Positions 1-6,902 of a DNA stretch of 8,567 bases are shown in pieces. Both the position numbers and the translations under genes were made by a program. The stretch is from positions 2,627 to 11,193 of the forward strand of contig JAPKZT010000312.1 of assembly GCA_026393655.1 (NCBI GenBank), in the 5' to 3' direction. Every line of letters starts with the position of its first letter. The first letter of the stretch is position 1. The notes below the pieces were generated by a model. That model saw only the letters and a program-made list of their open reading frames with translations. It was not told the origin of the DNA and did not search any database. The DNA is from Actinomycetota bacterium (GTDB lineage: Bacteria; Actinomycetota; Acidimicrobiia; Acidimicrobiales; Ilumatobacteraceae).

Positions 1-462
1 AATTGCTAAAGACCATAGATGCAGTAGAGGATTTAGAACCTGAGCGCCGAAATAGTCCGCCTCGCCGATGCTTGAAAAGTTTGAGCTAAATGAAGAGGCA
101 GCAACCGTGTGCTTCAGCAGTTCTCGGCGAAGGTATGGAGTGAACCCAAAATATAGGATCGGCATCATAACGGCGAGCATGAGAATCAAACTTGGCAAAA
201 TACGACGAATCCTGCGTGCCCAGAAATCTTGAAAAGAAAAGTTGTTTTCAGTCAGATTATTTAAAATTATCGTCGTGATTAAATAACCCGATATAACGAA
301 AAACACATCAACGCCTATGAACCCACCCTCAAAAATTCGGAGGTCGGGAGCCGCATGATTAGCGACGACCGCAAGGACAGCAATCCCACGAAGTCCATCA
401 ACGTCTTTGCGATATTTCATCTCATTATCTTTAGCACGAGATATCGCGGTTTCGGCGCTCAT
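1..462 (-). CDS. Acyltransferase-3 (OafA/YrhL-like) membrane protein, N-terminal 154 residues, cut by window edge
   Basis: Integral membrane O-acyltransferase of the acyltransferase-3 family, which moves acyl groups onto cell-surface sugars or other envelope molecules; the acceptor cannot be told. The reverse strand is open from ATG at 462 to the window edge. Family marks seen: DVDGLRGIAVLAVVANHA (residues 20-37, conserved His36), GGFIGVDVFFVISGYLIT (46-63), the basic stretch ARRIRRILPS (82-91), a hydrophobic segment (about 92-107), and LNPLLHLWSLAI (143-154), which normally continues to EEQFY but is cut here. The spacing and the ADYFGAQVLNPLLHLWS region resemble long members that carry a C-terminal SGNH hydrolase domain, which would lie outside the window. 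The start at 462 overlaps the transporter's stop as ATGA. ATG at 420 (residue 15, MKYRKDVDGLRG) matches the usual family N-terminus better, and neither has a clear ribosome binding site. The family call is secure; substrate and start are not. Confidence 0.88.
   Translation of the reverse strand, partial: MSAETAISRAKDNEMKYRKDVDGLRGIAVLAVVANHAAPDLRIFEGGFIGVDVFFVISGYLITTIILNNLTENNFSFQDFWARRIRRILPSLILMLAVMMPILYFGFTPYLRRELLKHTVAASSFSSNFSSIGEADYFGAQVLNPLLHLWSLAI
459..462 (-). promoter_or_regulatory. ATGA stop/start overlap coupling the transporter and acyltransferase
   Basis: On the minus strand the transporter's TGA stop (461-459) and the acyltransferase's first ATG (462-460) share bases in the string ATGA. 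Such 4-base overlaps commonly mark translational coupling, with a ribosome re-initiating without its own Shine-Dalgarno. No purine-rich site precedes the ATG, which fits re-initiation. The alternative start at 420 would lose the coupling. Confidence 0.6.
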
Positions 463-1685
463 TCAGGTTCAATGTAATTTTTGGCTGCTCGAATGAAGAC
501 GGGTGTAAGCGTTACTAATGCGAGTAATAGAAGTGCGCCGGACGCGAGATATGTTGCGCGCAAGCCGAATTGAAATGCGATTTGGCCACCAATTAATGCG
601 CCAATCGCAGTGGTGCCAGTACCAATAAATCTGTAAACGCTGTTTACGCGGCCGAATAATTCGACAGGTATCAATCGCTGACGCATGCTCACGGTAATTA
701 CATTCCAAATTGTTCCAGCGATCGCCATTATTGCACCGCTGATGGTTACTGCCCATATATTTGGAAAAAGCCCAGGAATTAAATCAGACAATCCGAAAAC
801 AATATAAGCAGCGACTAGAGCAACAGTTGGGCCTAAACGCTTACTTACAGATTCGCCAACAAACCCACCCAAGATTGAACCGAGCGAAATCAGCGCTAAC
901 AATAATCCGAAGCTACGGGCACCCAGCCCGAGTTCATCACGAGCAAACTTTACAAACACCGCCTGTGCGAACATGCCGCACATGTTTGCAATTCCAAGCA
1001 TGATTGCAAGAGTGCGAAGTAAATCATGTTTCCATAACCAACTCAAACCCTGTTTGAGATCTGTCAAAAATCTCTGCCTGTCTTTGTCGCTACTTTTTGA
1101 AACCGTTTCTACCTTGATTGTTCGAATCAGCATCGCCGCGACAATCAACGCTGCGGCATTGATCCAAAATGGTGCACCGACTGCAAATACAAAAATCCAT
1201 GCGCCGAGGGGTAAGCCGACAAAGCCATTGCTGATGATCTGTGAGATATACAGCCGACTATTCGCAATTTCAAGCGAGTCTGGTTCAACTATCAATGGCA
1301 AAATTGCTTGCGAGCTCATATCGAAAAATAATTCACATACACCTGCCACAACACTGGCTGCGATCAATAACTGAATATTTAAAATCCCAAAAGTTGCGCT
1401 TACTGCGATTAGCGCGAAGACTAGTCCTCGAAGCAAATTGGCTCGAACCATGATCTTTTGTCGATCATGTCGGTCTAGATACACGCCAGCAGGGAGCGAC
1501 AGAATCAACCACGGCAGCATCGCCGCAAACGAGACTGCCGCGATCAGTCGAGTGTCGTTGGTCAGCGAAAGCGCAAGCAACGGGCCGGCAGCCACGACCA
1601 TTCCATCACCGAGGTTGGATATTGTCGATGAAGAAAATAGTTTCCAAAACGATTTTGGAAGACGATGCGTGTGTTGCTCAGTCAA
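459..1685 (-). CDS. Major facilitator superfamily transporter, 408 aa, probably an exporter
   Basis: Predicted cytoplasmic-membrane transporter of about 12 segments and 408 residues, a normal MFS length. An MFS motif-A-like loop after the second segment reads GVYLDRHDRQK (67-77). A basic, hydrophilic central loop (about 192-215) separates the two halves. The LIPVELFGRVNSVYR stretch (338-352) is typical of the MFS_3/EntS-like drug- and siderophore-exporter branch (RLVPDELLGRVN in relatives). The substrate is not predictable. The start is TTG at 1685: menE's TAG lies in the same frame just upstream, the first hydrophobic segment needs residues before Met29, and AAAGGA lies 7 bases ahead. It begins 3 bp after menE and overlaps the acyltransferase by 4 bases, so it is probably co-transcribed with both. 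No direct link to menaquinone synthesis is visible; it may simply share the operon. Confidence 0.9.
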   Translation of the reverse strand: MTEQHTHRLPKSFWKLFSSSTISNLGDGMVVAAGPLLALSLTNDTRLIAAVSFAAMLPWLILSLPAGVYLDRHDRQKIMVRANLLRGLVFALIAVSATFGILNIQLLIAASVVAGVCELFFDMSSQAILPLIVEPDSLEIANSRLYISQIISNGFVGLPLGAWIFVFAVGAPFWINAAALIVAAMLIRTIKVETVSKSSDKDRQRFLTDLKQGLSWLWKHDLLRTLAIMLGIANMCGMFAQAVFVKFARDELGLGARSFGLLLALISLGSILGGFVGESVSKRLGPTVALVAAYIVFGLSDLIPGLFPNIWAVTISGAIMAIAGTIWNVITVSMRQRLIPVELFGRVNSVYRFIGTGTTAIGALIGGQIAFQFGLRATYLASGALLLLALVTLTPVFIRAAKNYIEPE

Positions 1686-1688
1686 AAA

Positions 1689-2810
1689 CTAATCCTTTAG
1701 GTTCAACAAATCTGACAAGCGCACCTTGCCGAGTGCCGAGCGTGGAATCTGATCAACAATGAATATTTGTTTTGGTGCGCAATAGTCGGGGAGTGTTCGC
1801 TTAACATGCTGGCGCACATCATTTAGACTTAGCGATTGATTGTGGTTTTGCAACACGATCCACGCACAAACCGCCTGGCCCCAAGTCTCGTCAGGTAACC
1901 CCTTGACCACACACTCAGTAATGTCGGTGATTTGATTGATTGAGTTTTCAACTAATCGCGGCCAAACCTTATATCCGCCCGTATTAATTAAGTCGTCCTT
2001 GCGTCCGTGTACAGCAAGTACGCCATCGGTAATCTCGCCGAGATCACCAGTCGCGAACCAGCCACTCTCACTCTTGGGATTGGAACCGTCTCTATAAGCG
2101 CGAAACAACATTGCGCCTCGAACCATAATTTCACCGAGATTGTTAACTTGAATTTCTGCGCCATCTAGAGTTCTACCGTTGTAGGCGACTCCACCCATTG
2201 TCTCTGTCAGACCGTAAGTCGTGATTGCATTTGCGGGCATGTCACCTAGAAGCGCAGAGCCACCAACTAAAACTGATCGAAAACTGTCGATGTTAAGTTT
2301 TCGCAAAACCGTCGGCACAAGTGATGTCAAATCAGCACCACGCTTTATTGCGGCATCTATTGATAGTTGATCGACATTATCTGCGAAACTCAACTCAGAT
2401 TTGTAATGTCGAGCCCGTAATAAAACTGATAGTCCACCAACATGAGCCAACGGGAGACATGACAACCAATGATCGATAGATGAACAGCCGAGGCGATCAC
2501 CGCCCGCAATAACTGATGCGATGATCGATTCGTGTGTGTGAACAACTCCTTTAGGCCCACCCGTAGATCCAGAAGTCGCTATGACCAGTGCATCATTAGG
2601 TTCAACAGCAAAGCCGTTATCTAATTTGACTTTTTCGCGGTTGTCAGAGATCAACCATGACGCCCCAAATTGTTTAAGCAACTGTTGTTTTGCTGCTGCT
2701 GGAAGCCGCTGATCTAAAGGCAACAGAGCATCGCCCTCATCCCAAATTTGATCTAAATAATTCGCAAACATTTGACCCGGTGCGATGTCAAGGGCGACTA
2801 ACGAGTGCAC
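1689..2810 (-). CDS. menE: o-Succinylbenzoate-CoA ligase MenE (short actinobacterial type), 373 aa
   Basis: Adenylate-forming enzyme that activates o-succinylbenzoate with ATP and couples it to CoA, the step before MenB ring closure. ANL-superfamily motifs in order: phosphate loop ATSGSTGGPKG (78-88), HWLSCLPLAHVGGLSVL (114-130), YGLTET (199-204), WFATGDLG (251-258), the hinge GRKDDLINTGGYKVWP (269-284), and the C-terminal RSALGKVRL (357-365) with the expected catalytic lysine K362. At 373 residues it matches the short actinobacterial MenE rather than the roughly 450-residue enterobacterial form. The start is GTG at 2810: an in-frame TAA lies at 2831-2829 with no other start codon between. 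No Shine-Dalgarno is seen. It leads a minus-strand run with the transporter and acyltransferase and is divergent from menA across 37 bp. With menA next door, the assignment to MenE rather than a general acyl-CoA ligase is strong. Confidence 0.94.
   Translation of the reverse strand: MHSLVALDIAPGQMFANYLDQIWDEGDALLPLDQRLPAAAKQQLLKQFGASWLISDNREKVKLDNGFAVEPNDALVIATSGSTGGPKGVVHTHESIIASVIAGGDRLGCSSIDHWLSCLPLAHVGGLSVLLRARHYKSELSFADNVDQLSIDAAIKRGADLTSLVPTVLRKLNIDSFRSVLVGGSALLGDMPANAITTYGLTETMGGVAYNGRTLDGAEIQVNNLGEIMVRGAMLFRAYRDGSNPKSESGWFATGDLGEITDGVLAVHGRKDDLINTGGYKVWPRLVENSINQITDITECVVKGLPDETWGQAVCAWIVLQNHNQSLSLNDVRQHVKRTLPDYCAPKQIFIVDQIPRSALGKVRLSDLLNLKD
1693..1698 (-). promoter_or_regulatory. Shine-Dalgarno sequence for the TTG-started transporter
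   Basis: Minus-strand AAAGGA, inside the last codons of menE, sits 7 bases before the TTG at 1685. It is the only convincing ribosome binding site in the window. It supports the non-ATG start over the much later ATG, which would delete the first membrane segment. Confidence 0.7.
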
Positions 2811-2847
2811 TCGATCATCGTAGGAGTTTTATTGTTAAGTTATAGTC
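2811..2847. promoter_or_regulatory. 37-bp divergent menE/menA promoter region
   Basis: The whole gap between the two back-to-back GTG starts is 37 bp. For menA (plus), TAAGTT at 2836-2841 fits TAnnnT and sits 6 bases before the GTG at 2848, so a leaderless transcript is possible; TATAGT at 2841-2846 looks closer to consensus but is very near the start codon. For menE (minus), TATAAC at 2844-2839 would give a leader of about 22 bases. The candidate -10 boxes overlap on opposite strands. I see no convincing -35 boxes, Shine-Dalgarno or operator palindrome. The promoter assignment is inference from position and weak motif matches. Confidence 0.45.
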
Positions 2848-3726
2848 GTGCAAGAGTCATTAAATTTATGGATTAAAGGTTCGCGGCCGAGAACTTTGCC
2901 CGCTGCAGTTGCACCTGTTCTCGTCGGTACGGCGTGTGCATTCGTCAGCACCTCTGGCGAACGCATTTGGGGTAATAGTTTTCTGGCATTGATCGTAAGT
3001 TTGGCATTGCAGGTTGGAGTTAATTTCGCCAATGATTATTCAGATGGCGTTCGTGGTACTGATGCACAACGAGTTGGCCCGATGCGTCTCGTCGGTTCTG
3101 GTGCGAAAAAACCGAGCGAGGTAAAGCGCGCTGCATTTCTAGCATTTGGCGTGGCAGCAGTATTTGGCCTCTTGCTCGCAGTCTTGACTAGCTGGTGGCT
3201 TCTTGTTGTCGGCGTGGCTTGTATCGCCGCGGGCTGGTTTTATACAGGCGGGACTAAACCATATGGGTATTACGGTTTTGGTGAGTTATTCGTTTTTATT
3301 TTTTTCGGAATTGTTGCTACAACTGGCACTACTTTTGTGGTTCTCCAGAAAATAACTTGCACCAGTTTCGTCGCTTCGGTTGCAGTTGGTTGTTTGGCGT
3401 GCGCATTGCTAGTAATTAATAACCTCAGAGATATTCCTGGCGATACTCTTTCGGGAAAGAAGACCCTCGCGGTTCGTCTCGGTGACAGTCGCACTCGCAA
3501 AATGTATTACTCATTGAACGTATTCTCAGCAGTCGCAGTAACCGTGATTGCCTTCGACAAGCCAACTGCATTAGTTGGATTGATCGGTTTGCTTGCATCG
3601 ATTCCAGCGATCAAGAAGGTCTCAAAAGGCGCAGTCGGCAAAGAATTGATCGTTGTGCTCGGTATGACCGGCCGAACTCAAATCTTGACTGCGGTTGCTC
3701 TTAGTATCGGCCTGTTACTGGCTTAG
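2848..3726 (+). CDS. menA: 1,4-Dihydroxy-2-naphthoate polyprenyltransferase MenA, 292 aa
   Basis: UbiA-superfamily membrane enzyme that attaches the polyprenyl tail to DHNA to give demethylmenaquinone. The N-terminus WIKGSRPRTLPAAVAPVLVGTA (8-29) is characteristic of MenA. The first Asp-rich motif, NFANDYSDGVRGTD (59-72; N59, D63, D66), and the second, NNLRDIPGDTLSGKKTLAVRLG (191-212; D195, D199), supply the magnesium/diphosphate ligands, and multiple hydrophobic helices fill the rest. Length is normal for the family. GTG at 2848 is the only usable start: an in-frame TAA is at 2836-2838 and no other start codon lies between. No Shine-Dalgarno precedes it. It stands alone on the plus strand, divergent from menE, and its TAG stop overlaps the menH stop by 4 bases. 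The tail length cannot be read from the sequence. Confidence 0.95.
   Translation: MQESLNLWIKGSRPRTLPAAVAPVLVGTACAFVSTSGERIWGNSFLALIVSLALQVGVNFANDYSDGVRGTDAQRVGPMRLVGSGAKKPSEVKRAAFLAFGVAAVFGLLLAVLTSWWLLVVGVACIAAGWFYTGGTKPYGYYGFGELFVFIFFGIVATTGTTFVVLQKITCTSFVASVAVGCLACALLVINNLRDIPGDTLSGKKTLAVRLGDSRTRKMYYSLNVFSAVAVTVIAFDKPTALVGLIGLLASIPAIKKVSKGAVGKELIVVLGMTGRTQILTAVALSIGLLLA
3723..3726. other. Overlapping convergent stop codons of menA and menH (TTAG)
   Basis: Plus-strand TAG (3724-3726, menA) and minus-strand TAA (3725-3723, menH) share bases in the string TTAG. There is no intergenic DNA and only a 3-bp stem with a 5-base loop around it, with no T-run. Any transcription terminator must therefore lie inside the opposing gene, or the two mRNAs overlap at their 3' ends. 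Confidence 0.95.
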
Positions 3727-4466
3727 TGCCGCAGAAAATTGCTCAACACTTCTAAAAACATTTCGGGTTGTTCAAATTGCGGCGTATGTCCGCAGTTCGC
3801 GATGATCTGCAGTTGTGCGTGACTGCCAATTAAATCGGCCATGCGTTTCGCGAGTGTCGCAAACTTAGTGTCTTTTTGACCTGCAATTATCAATACAGGC
3901 ATTTTCAATTCATTCAGACGTGACCAACTCGGTTGTTGCTTTCCGGCACCGCAAAGTTTCAGACTTGAGGCGAGAGCAGTTGTAGTGTTTTTGAGGCGCA
4001 TAGCGCGTTGGTTCGTCTGGGGGGTTAATCCGTCGAACATTGGCATTGCCAGCCACTCGTCGATGAATTCACTCACTCCGATCTGAGCAATTCGTGTTGC
4101 GAGCTGCTCATCATTTGCTATTCGCTGATTTCTTTCTGCTGACGCTTCGATTCCTGCGGTTCCACTAATGAGAACTAATCGGCTGACCTGATTTGGGTTC
4201 GTGAGAGCAGCAGTTAAACAGAGCCTCGCGCCAAGTGAGTATCCAATGTATGTTGCCTGTCCACCGACTTCAATAATTGCTTTCGCACCATTTTCAAGGT
4301 TTAACGAAGTATCGCTCGAATCGCCATGATTGGGTGCGTCAACTAAAACAACCTCGTTCTCGTGGCTAAATGTTTTTGTCAGATCTCGCCAAGATTCTCG
4401 AGTCTGTGTGAATCCGTGCACGAAAACAAGACGTTCGCCCTTACCAAAAGAGTCACTAGCGAGCAT
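3723..4466 (-). CDS. menH: Alpha/beta hydrolase, probable MenH (SHCHC synthase), 247 aa
   Basis: Likely 2-succinyl-6-hydroxy-2,4-cyclohexadiene-1-carboxylate synthase, which eliminates pyruvate from SEPHCHC, the MenD product. Alpha/beta-hydrolase features in order: oxyanion region VHGFTQTRESW (16-26), DAPNHGDS (43-50), nucleophile elbow GYSLG with Ser77, then the MenH-like block RLVLISGTAGIEASAERNQRIANDEQLA (96-123), GVSEFIDEWLAMPMF (130-144), acid Asp199 in AGQKDTKF, and base His227 in CGHTPQFEQP. The ISGT.GI...ER..R...D...A pattern and the F..EW...P.F pattern are what distinguish MenH from general esterases. Length is close to the usual 250-270 residues. It starts with ATG 3 bp after frnE, without a clear Shine-Dalgarno, so it probably shares the frnE transcript. 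It converges on menA with overlapping stops. The main alternative is a related hydrolase of other function, but the position in this cluster favours MenH. Confidence 0.85.
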   Translation of the reverse strand: MLASDSFGKGERLVFVHGFTQTRESWRDLTKTFSHENEVVLVDAPNHGDSSDTSLNLENGAKAIIEVGGQATYIGYSLGARLCLTAALTNPNQVSRLVLISGTAGIEASAERNQRIANDEQLATRIAQIGVSEFIDEWLAMPMFDGLTPQTNQRAMRLKNTTTALASSLKLCGAGKQQPSWSRLNELKMPVLIIAGQKDTKFATLAKRMADLIGSHAQLQIIANCGHTPQFEQPEMFLEVLSNFLRH

Positions 4467-4469
4467 TTG

Positions 4470-5120
4470 TTATTCGTTTTCTTGCTGACTCAGCTTTTTA
4501 AGAACACGCTCAAAAGTCTCGGTATCTTGAGCACCTGGCACTGACCATTGCCCATCGAAAACATAAGTCGGTACCGCGGTTATGCCGAGTTCACCTGCGC
4601 GAATCAATTCAGCTTTCAGTTGTTCGCTTCCTAATTCAGAATTCAGCAACGCCGATACTTCTTCGTCGCCTAGTCCGAAATCAGTTGCAATTTTGGTCAA
4701 TGTTGTGATGTTAGAAATATCTTTGCCGTCGCAGAAATAAGCGATCATCAACAATTCTTTCAATTTCGTGTGATCTAATTCTGTTGATTGTGCCAGAGCA
4801 ATTAGACGATGGGCGCGAGATGTGTTTGCGCGTTGAGCGATATCCATCCGAAAAGTGACACCTTCAGCGGCCGCGATGGTGGTTACGTGCGAAAGAATTT
4901 CATCAGCGCGTTGAGGACTGCCGAACTTCTTGGCGTACGCCTCGCGTACAGGGGTGGGTTCATCTAAGGGGGCCGTTGGGTCAAGTTGAAATGGTCTGTA
5001 GTTGACTTCAAGATTCAGATGAAAACCCGCCGATGTAAGGTTTGCCACAGCCCTGTCAAACCTTTGTTTACCGATATAACACCATGGGCAGATCACATCG
5101 GAGAAGATTTCTACTCTCAT
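4470..5120 (-). CDS. FrnE-like DsbA-family thiol oxidoreductase, 216 aa
   Basis: Cytoplasmic thioredoxin-fold protein of the DsbA/FrnE (COG2761-type) group. The N-terminus MRVEIFSDVICPWCYIGKQRF carries the redox motif C11-P-W-C14. RPFQLDP (42-48), an inserted helical domain, and GITAVPTYVFDG (180-191) with the expected cis-proline P184 complete the family pattern. A third cysteine is at about 130. No signal peptide is present, so it is expected to act in the cytoplasm. Length is normal. ATG at 5120 gives the usual family N-terminus; GTG at 5129 would add three residues and is less likely. It lies 3 bp before menH on the same strand, implying one transcript, and is divergent from menD with 18 bp between starts. 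Its substrate and any link to menaquinone, itself an electron acceptor in disulfide formation elsewhere, are unknown. Confidence 0.9.
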   Translation of the reverse strand: MRVEIFSDVICPWCYIGKQRFDRAVANLTSAGFHLNLEVNYRPFQLDPTAPLDEPTPVREAYAKKFGSPQRADEILSHVTTIAAAEGVTFRMDIAQRANTSRAHRLIALAQSTELDHTKLKELLMIAYFCDGKDISNITTLTKIATDFGLGDEEVSALLNSELGSEQLKAELIRAGELGITAVPTYVFDGQWSVPGAQDTETFERVLKKLSQQENE

Positions 5121-5138
5121 TGCTGCCACGATAGAGGC
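5121..5138. promoter_or_regulatory. 18-bp divergent frnE/menD start region
   Basis: Only 18 bp separate the frnE ATG (minus, 5120) from the menD ATG (plus, 5139). On the minus strand TATCGT (5133-5128) fits TAnnnT and ends 7 bases before the frnE ATG, allowing a leaderless message. On the plus strand AGAGG (5133-5137) lies just before the menD ATG, too close for a standard Shine-Dalgarno. Both promoters' -35 regions would have to lie inside the neighbouring gene. The assignment is positional inference. Confidence 0.35.
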
Positions 5139-6869
5139 ATGGGATCATCGGCGACGACTACTGCTACTTTTTGCGCCACTCTTGTGGATGAATGGGTCAA
5201 CAATGGAGTAAAGCATGCTGTCATTTGCCCGGGATCTAGATCGACGCCGATGGCGATTGCATTGGCCAATCGTGCCGAACTCAAGTTGCATATTTTTCAT
5301 GATGAGCGAAGTGCTGCGTTTGCTGCGTTAGGAATTGGTAAAGCCTCTGACTCGCCAGCAATATTGCTGTGTACTTCTGGCACTGCGGCAGTTGAGTTTC
5401 ATGCGGCTGTTGTAGAAGCTGACTATTCGCAGGTGCCAATTTTGGTTTGCACAGCCGATCGTCCGGCAGAGTTGCAAAATGTTGGCGCTCCGCAAACGAT
5501 TAATCAACAAAATTTATACGGCGAGTCAGTACGCCGTTTCGTGAATGCGTCTGTCGCTGAGGACCGCGAGAAGAATATTTGGCGAGCAATTGCGCGGGAC
5601 ACTTGGCAAGCATCTATGGGGGCGAATCTTGATGGCTCGTTAGGCCCAGTGCACATAAATTTGCAATTTAGAGAACCTCTTGTCGGTAAGCCCGGTGAAT
5701 TGCCGAAAGAGTTGAAATCGCCTGCTGAACAGTTATCGCGTAAAAAATCTCTTGAAAGAAATCGTCAGAGCGTCAGTTTATTTAAGCGCATAAAGTTTGC
5801 GAGATTGGTCAAGAAGCGTCGTGTTTTGATTATTGCTGGTGAAGGTCTCGATGATCCAACTGAATTGCTTAGAGTTGCTTCCGAACTCGGATGTCCTGTG
5901 TTGGCTGACCCACGCAGTGGAACACGTGTTGACGGCAATCAATTTGTTATAAGTGCGATGGATTCAATGTTGCGTGATGACAGATTCGCTAAAATACAAT
6001 GCCCCGAAGTTATATTGCGATTTGGAGCACCATTAGTTTCGAAAGTTGTTAATAATTGGTTGGCGAGTTGTGGTGCGCCTCAGATAGTTGTGACTAGTTC
6101 ACACGTGTTGATTGATCCTGAGCAGATCACAAAGTTGCACCTAGTTTGCAAAATATCGGTGATTAGTAAATTGATATCAAAAAAACTTCAAACTAATTCA
6201 GATAAATCTTGGCTGAAAAGTTGGTTCGACGCAGAGACGAAGGCACAACAAGCGATCAATAGCGCCTTGGCCGATGAAACTGCGATATCCGAACCGGCGA
6301 TTGCTCGTGCCACTTATCAGTCATTGCCGAATAATTCAAATTTGTTTGTGTCAAGTTCAATGCCGATAAGAGATGTTGAATGGTTTGCCGCGCCGCGTTC
6401 TGGGCTTCAGGTTTATGCGAATCGTGGTGTCAACGGCATCGATGGTGTCGTTTCGACTGCTGTTGGTGTCGCGCTCGCAAGTGACTTGCCAACTTTCTTA
6501 CTGATTGGTGATCTGGCATTTTTACACGACTCAAATGGTTTAATTAATTTAGTTTCGCGAAATATCGACTTGCGAATAGTGCTCATTGATAATTGTGGTG
6601 GCGGCATTTTTTCGTTTCTCCCTCAGGCCACAGCCTTAGAAACTTCGAAATTTGAAAAAATATTTGGAACACCGCACAACACTGATCTGGCGCTGATTGC
6701 CAGTGCGCACGGCCTAGAAACAACAAATGTGACGACGCTTGACCAGCTATCAGAAGCGCTATTGATTCGTGGACCCCGATTAATACGAGTGGTAACAGAC
6801 CGAAGCGAGAATGTGAGAGTTCACGAGAGAATTAATCAAATGGTGTCGGTGGCAATCCGAAATACTTAA
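5139..6869 (+). CDS. menD: SEPHCHC synthase MenD, 576 aa, thiamine diphosphate enzyme
   Basis: 2-Succinyl-5-enolpyruvyl-6-hydroxy-3-cyclohexene-1-carboxylate synthase: ThDP-dependent decarboxylation of 2-oxoglutarate and addition to isochorismate. The N-terminal pyrimidine-binding domain shows CPGSRSTPMAIALA (30-43), HDERSAAFAALGIGKAS (54-70) with the ThDP-activating glutamate E56, CTSGTAAVEFHAAVVEA (78-94) and TADRPAELQNVGAPQTINQ (105-123). A central domain (about 190-350) includes LIIAGEGLDDP. The C-terminal pyrophosphate domain has SSSMPIRDVEWF (405-416), ANRGVNGIDGVVSTAVGVA (427-445), the MenD form of the ThDP/metal motif IGDLAFLHDSNGL (456-468), and DNCGGGIFSFLP (484-495). Length matches the family. 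The reading frame is open further upstream, but ATG at 5139 starts where relatives start; an earlier start would run antisense through frnE. It is convergent with menF, sharing TTAA at the stops. Confidence 0.95.
   Translation: MGSSATTTATFCATLVDEWVNNGVKHAVICPGSRSTPMAIALANRAELKLHIFHDERSAAFAALGIGKASDSPAILLCTSGTAAVEFHAAVVEADYSQVPILVCTADRPAELQNVGAPQTINQQNLYGESVRRFVNASVAEDREKNIWRAIARDTWQASMGANLDGSLGPVHINLQFREPLVGKPGELPKELKSPAEQLSRKKSLERNRQSVSLFKRIKFARLVKKRRVLIIAGEGLDDPTELLRVASELGCPVLADPRSGTRVDGNQFVISAMDSMLRDDRFAKIQCPEVILRFGAPLVSKVVNNWLASCGAPQIVVTSSHVLIDPEQITKLHLVCKISVISKLISKKLQTNSDKSWLKSWFDAETKAQQAINSALADETAISEPAIARATYQSLPNNSNLFVSSSMPIRDVEWFAAPRSGLQVYANRGVNGIDGVVSTAVGVALASDLPTFLLIGDLAFLHDSNGLINLVSRNIDLRIVLIDNCGGGIFSFLPQATALETSKFEKIFGTPHNTDLALIASAHGLETTNVTTLDQLSEALLIRGPRLIRVVTDRSENVRVHERINQMVSVAIRNT
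6866..6869. other. Overlapping convergent stop codons of menD and menF (TTAA)
   Basis: Plus-strand TAA (6867-6869, menD) and minus-strand TAA (6868-6866, menF) share bases in the palindrome TTAA. No intergenic DNA remains. This is the second convergent pair in the window with exactly a 4-base stop overlap. Confidence 0.95.
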
Positions 6870-6902
6870 GCAATTTGCGTGATGGCATTGAGCATTGCTT
6901 GA
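6866..6902. repeat. Imperfect inverted repeat at the menD/menF junction
   Basis: AAGCAAT (6868-6874) pairs with ATTGCTT (6894-6900) around a 19-base loop, and can extend outward by a T-G wobble and one T-A pair. It begins at the shared stop codons and lies in the 3' end of menF. No T-run follows on either strand, so it is not a standard intrinsic terminator. It could slow or end transcription or protect 3' ends, or it may reflect the encoded protein sequence only. Confidence 0.3.

Noticed and set aside
2835..3032. Minus-strand open frame opposite the menA start
   Set aside because: It is a shadow of menA; the plus-strand frame carries the MenA motifs and this one shows no recognisable domain.
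3256..3306. AAACC/GGTTT inverted repeat followed by T-rich DNA, like a terminator
   Set aside because: The stem is only 5 bp, the T-run begins about 14 bases after it, and the region codes for a conserved MenA membrane helix (VFIFF).
3723..4466. Calling the hydrolase a generic esterase or haloalkane dehalogenase-like protein
   Set aside because: The ISGTAGI...ER..R...D...A block and the EWLAMPMF block are MenH-like, and the gene sits among menA and menD.
5121..5129. GTG start for frnE, three codons upstream of the ATG
   Set aside because: The family begins at MRVEI with the ATG at 5120, and the GTG has no Shine-Dalgarno. It would narrow the gap to menD to 9 bp without benefit.
4986..5138. 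51-codon N-terminal extension of MenD in the same open frame
   Set aside because: It would run antisense through the start of frnE, has no MenD family similarity, and relatives start at about the ATG at 5139. The FrnE CPWC N-terminus on the opposite strand is clearly the real coding sequence.
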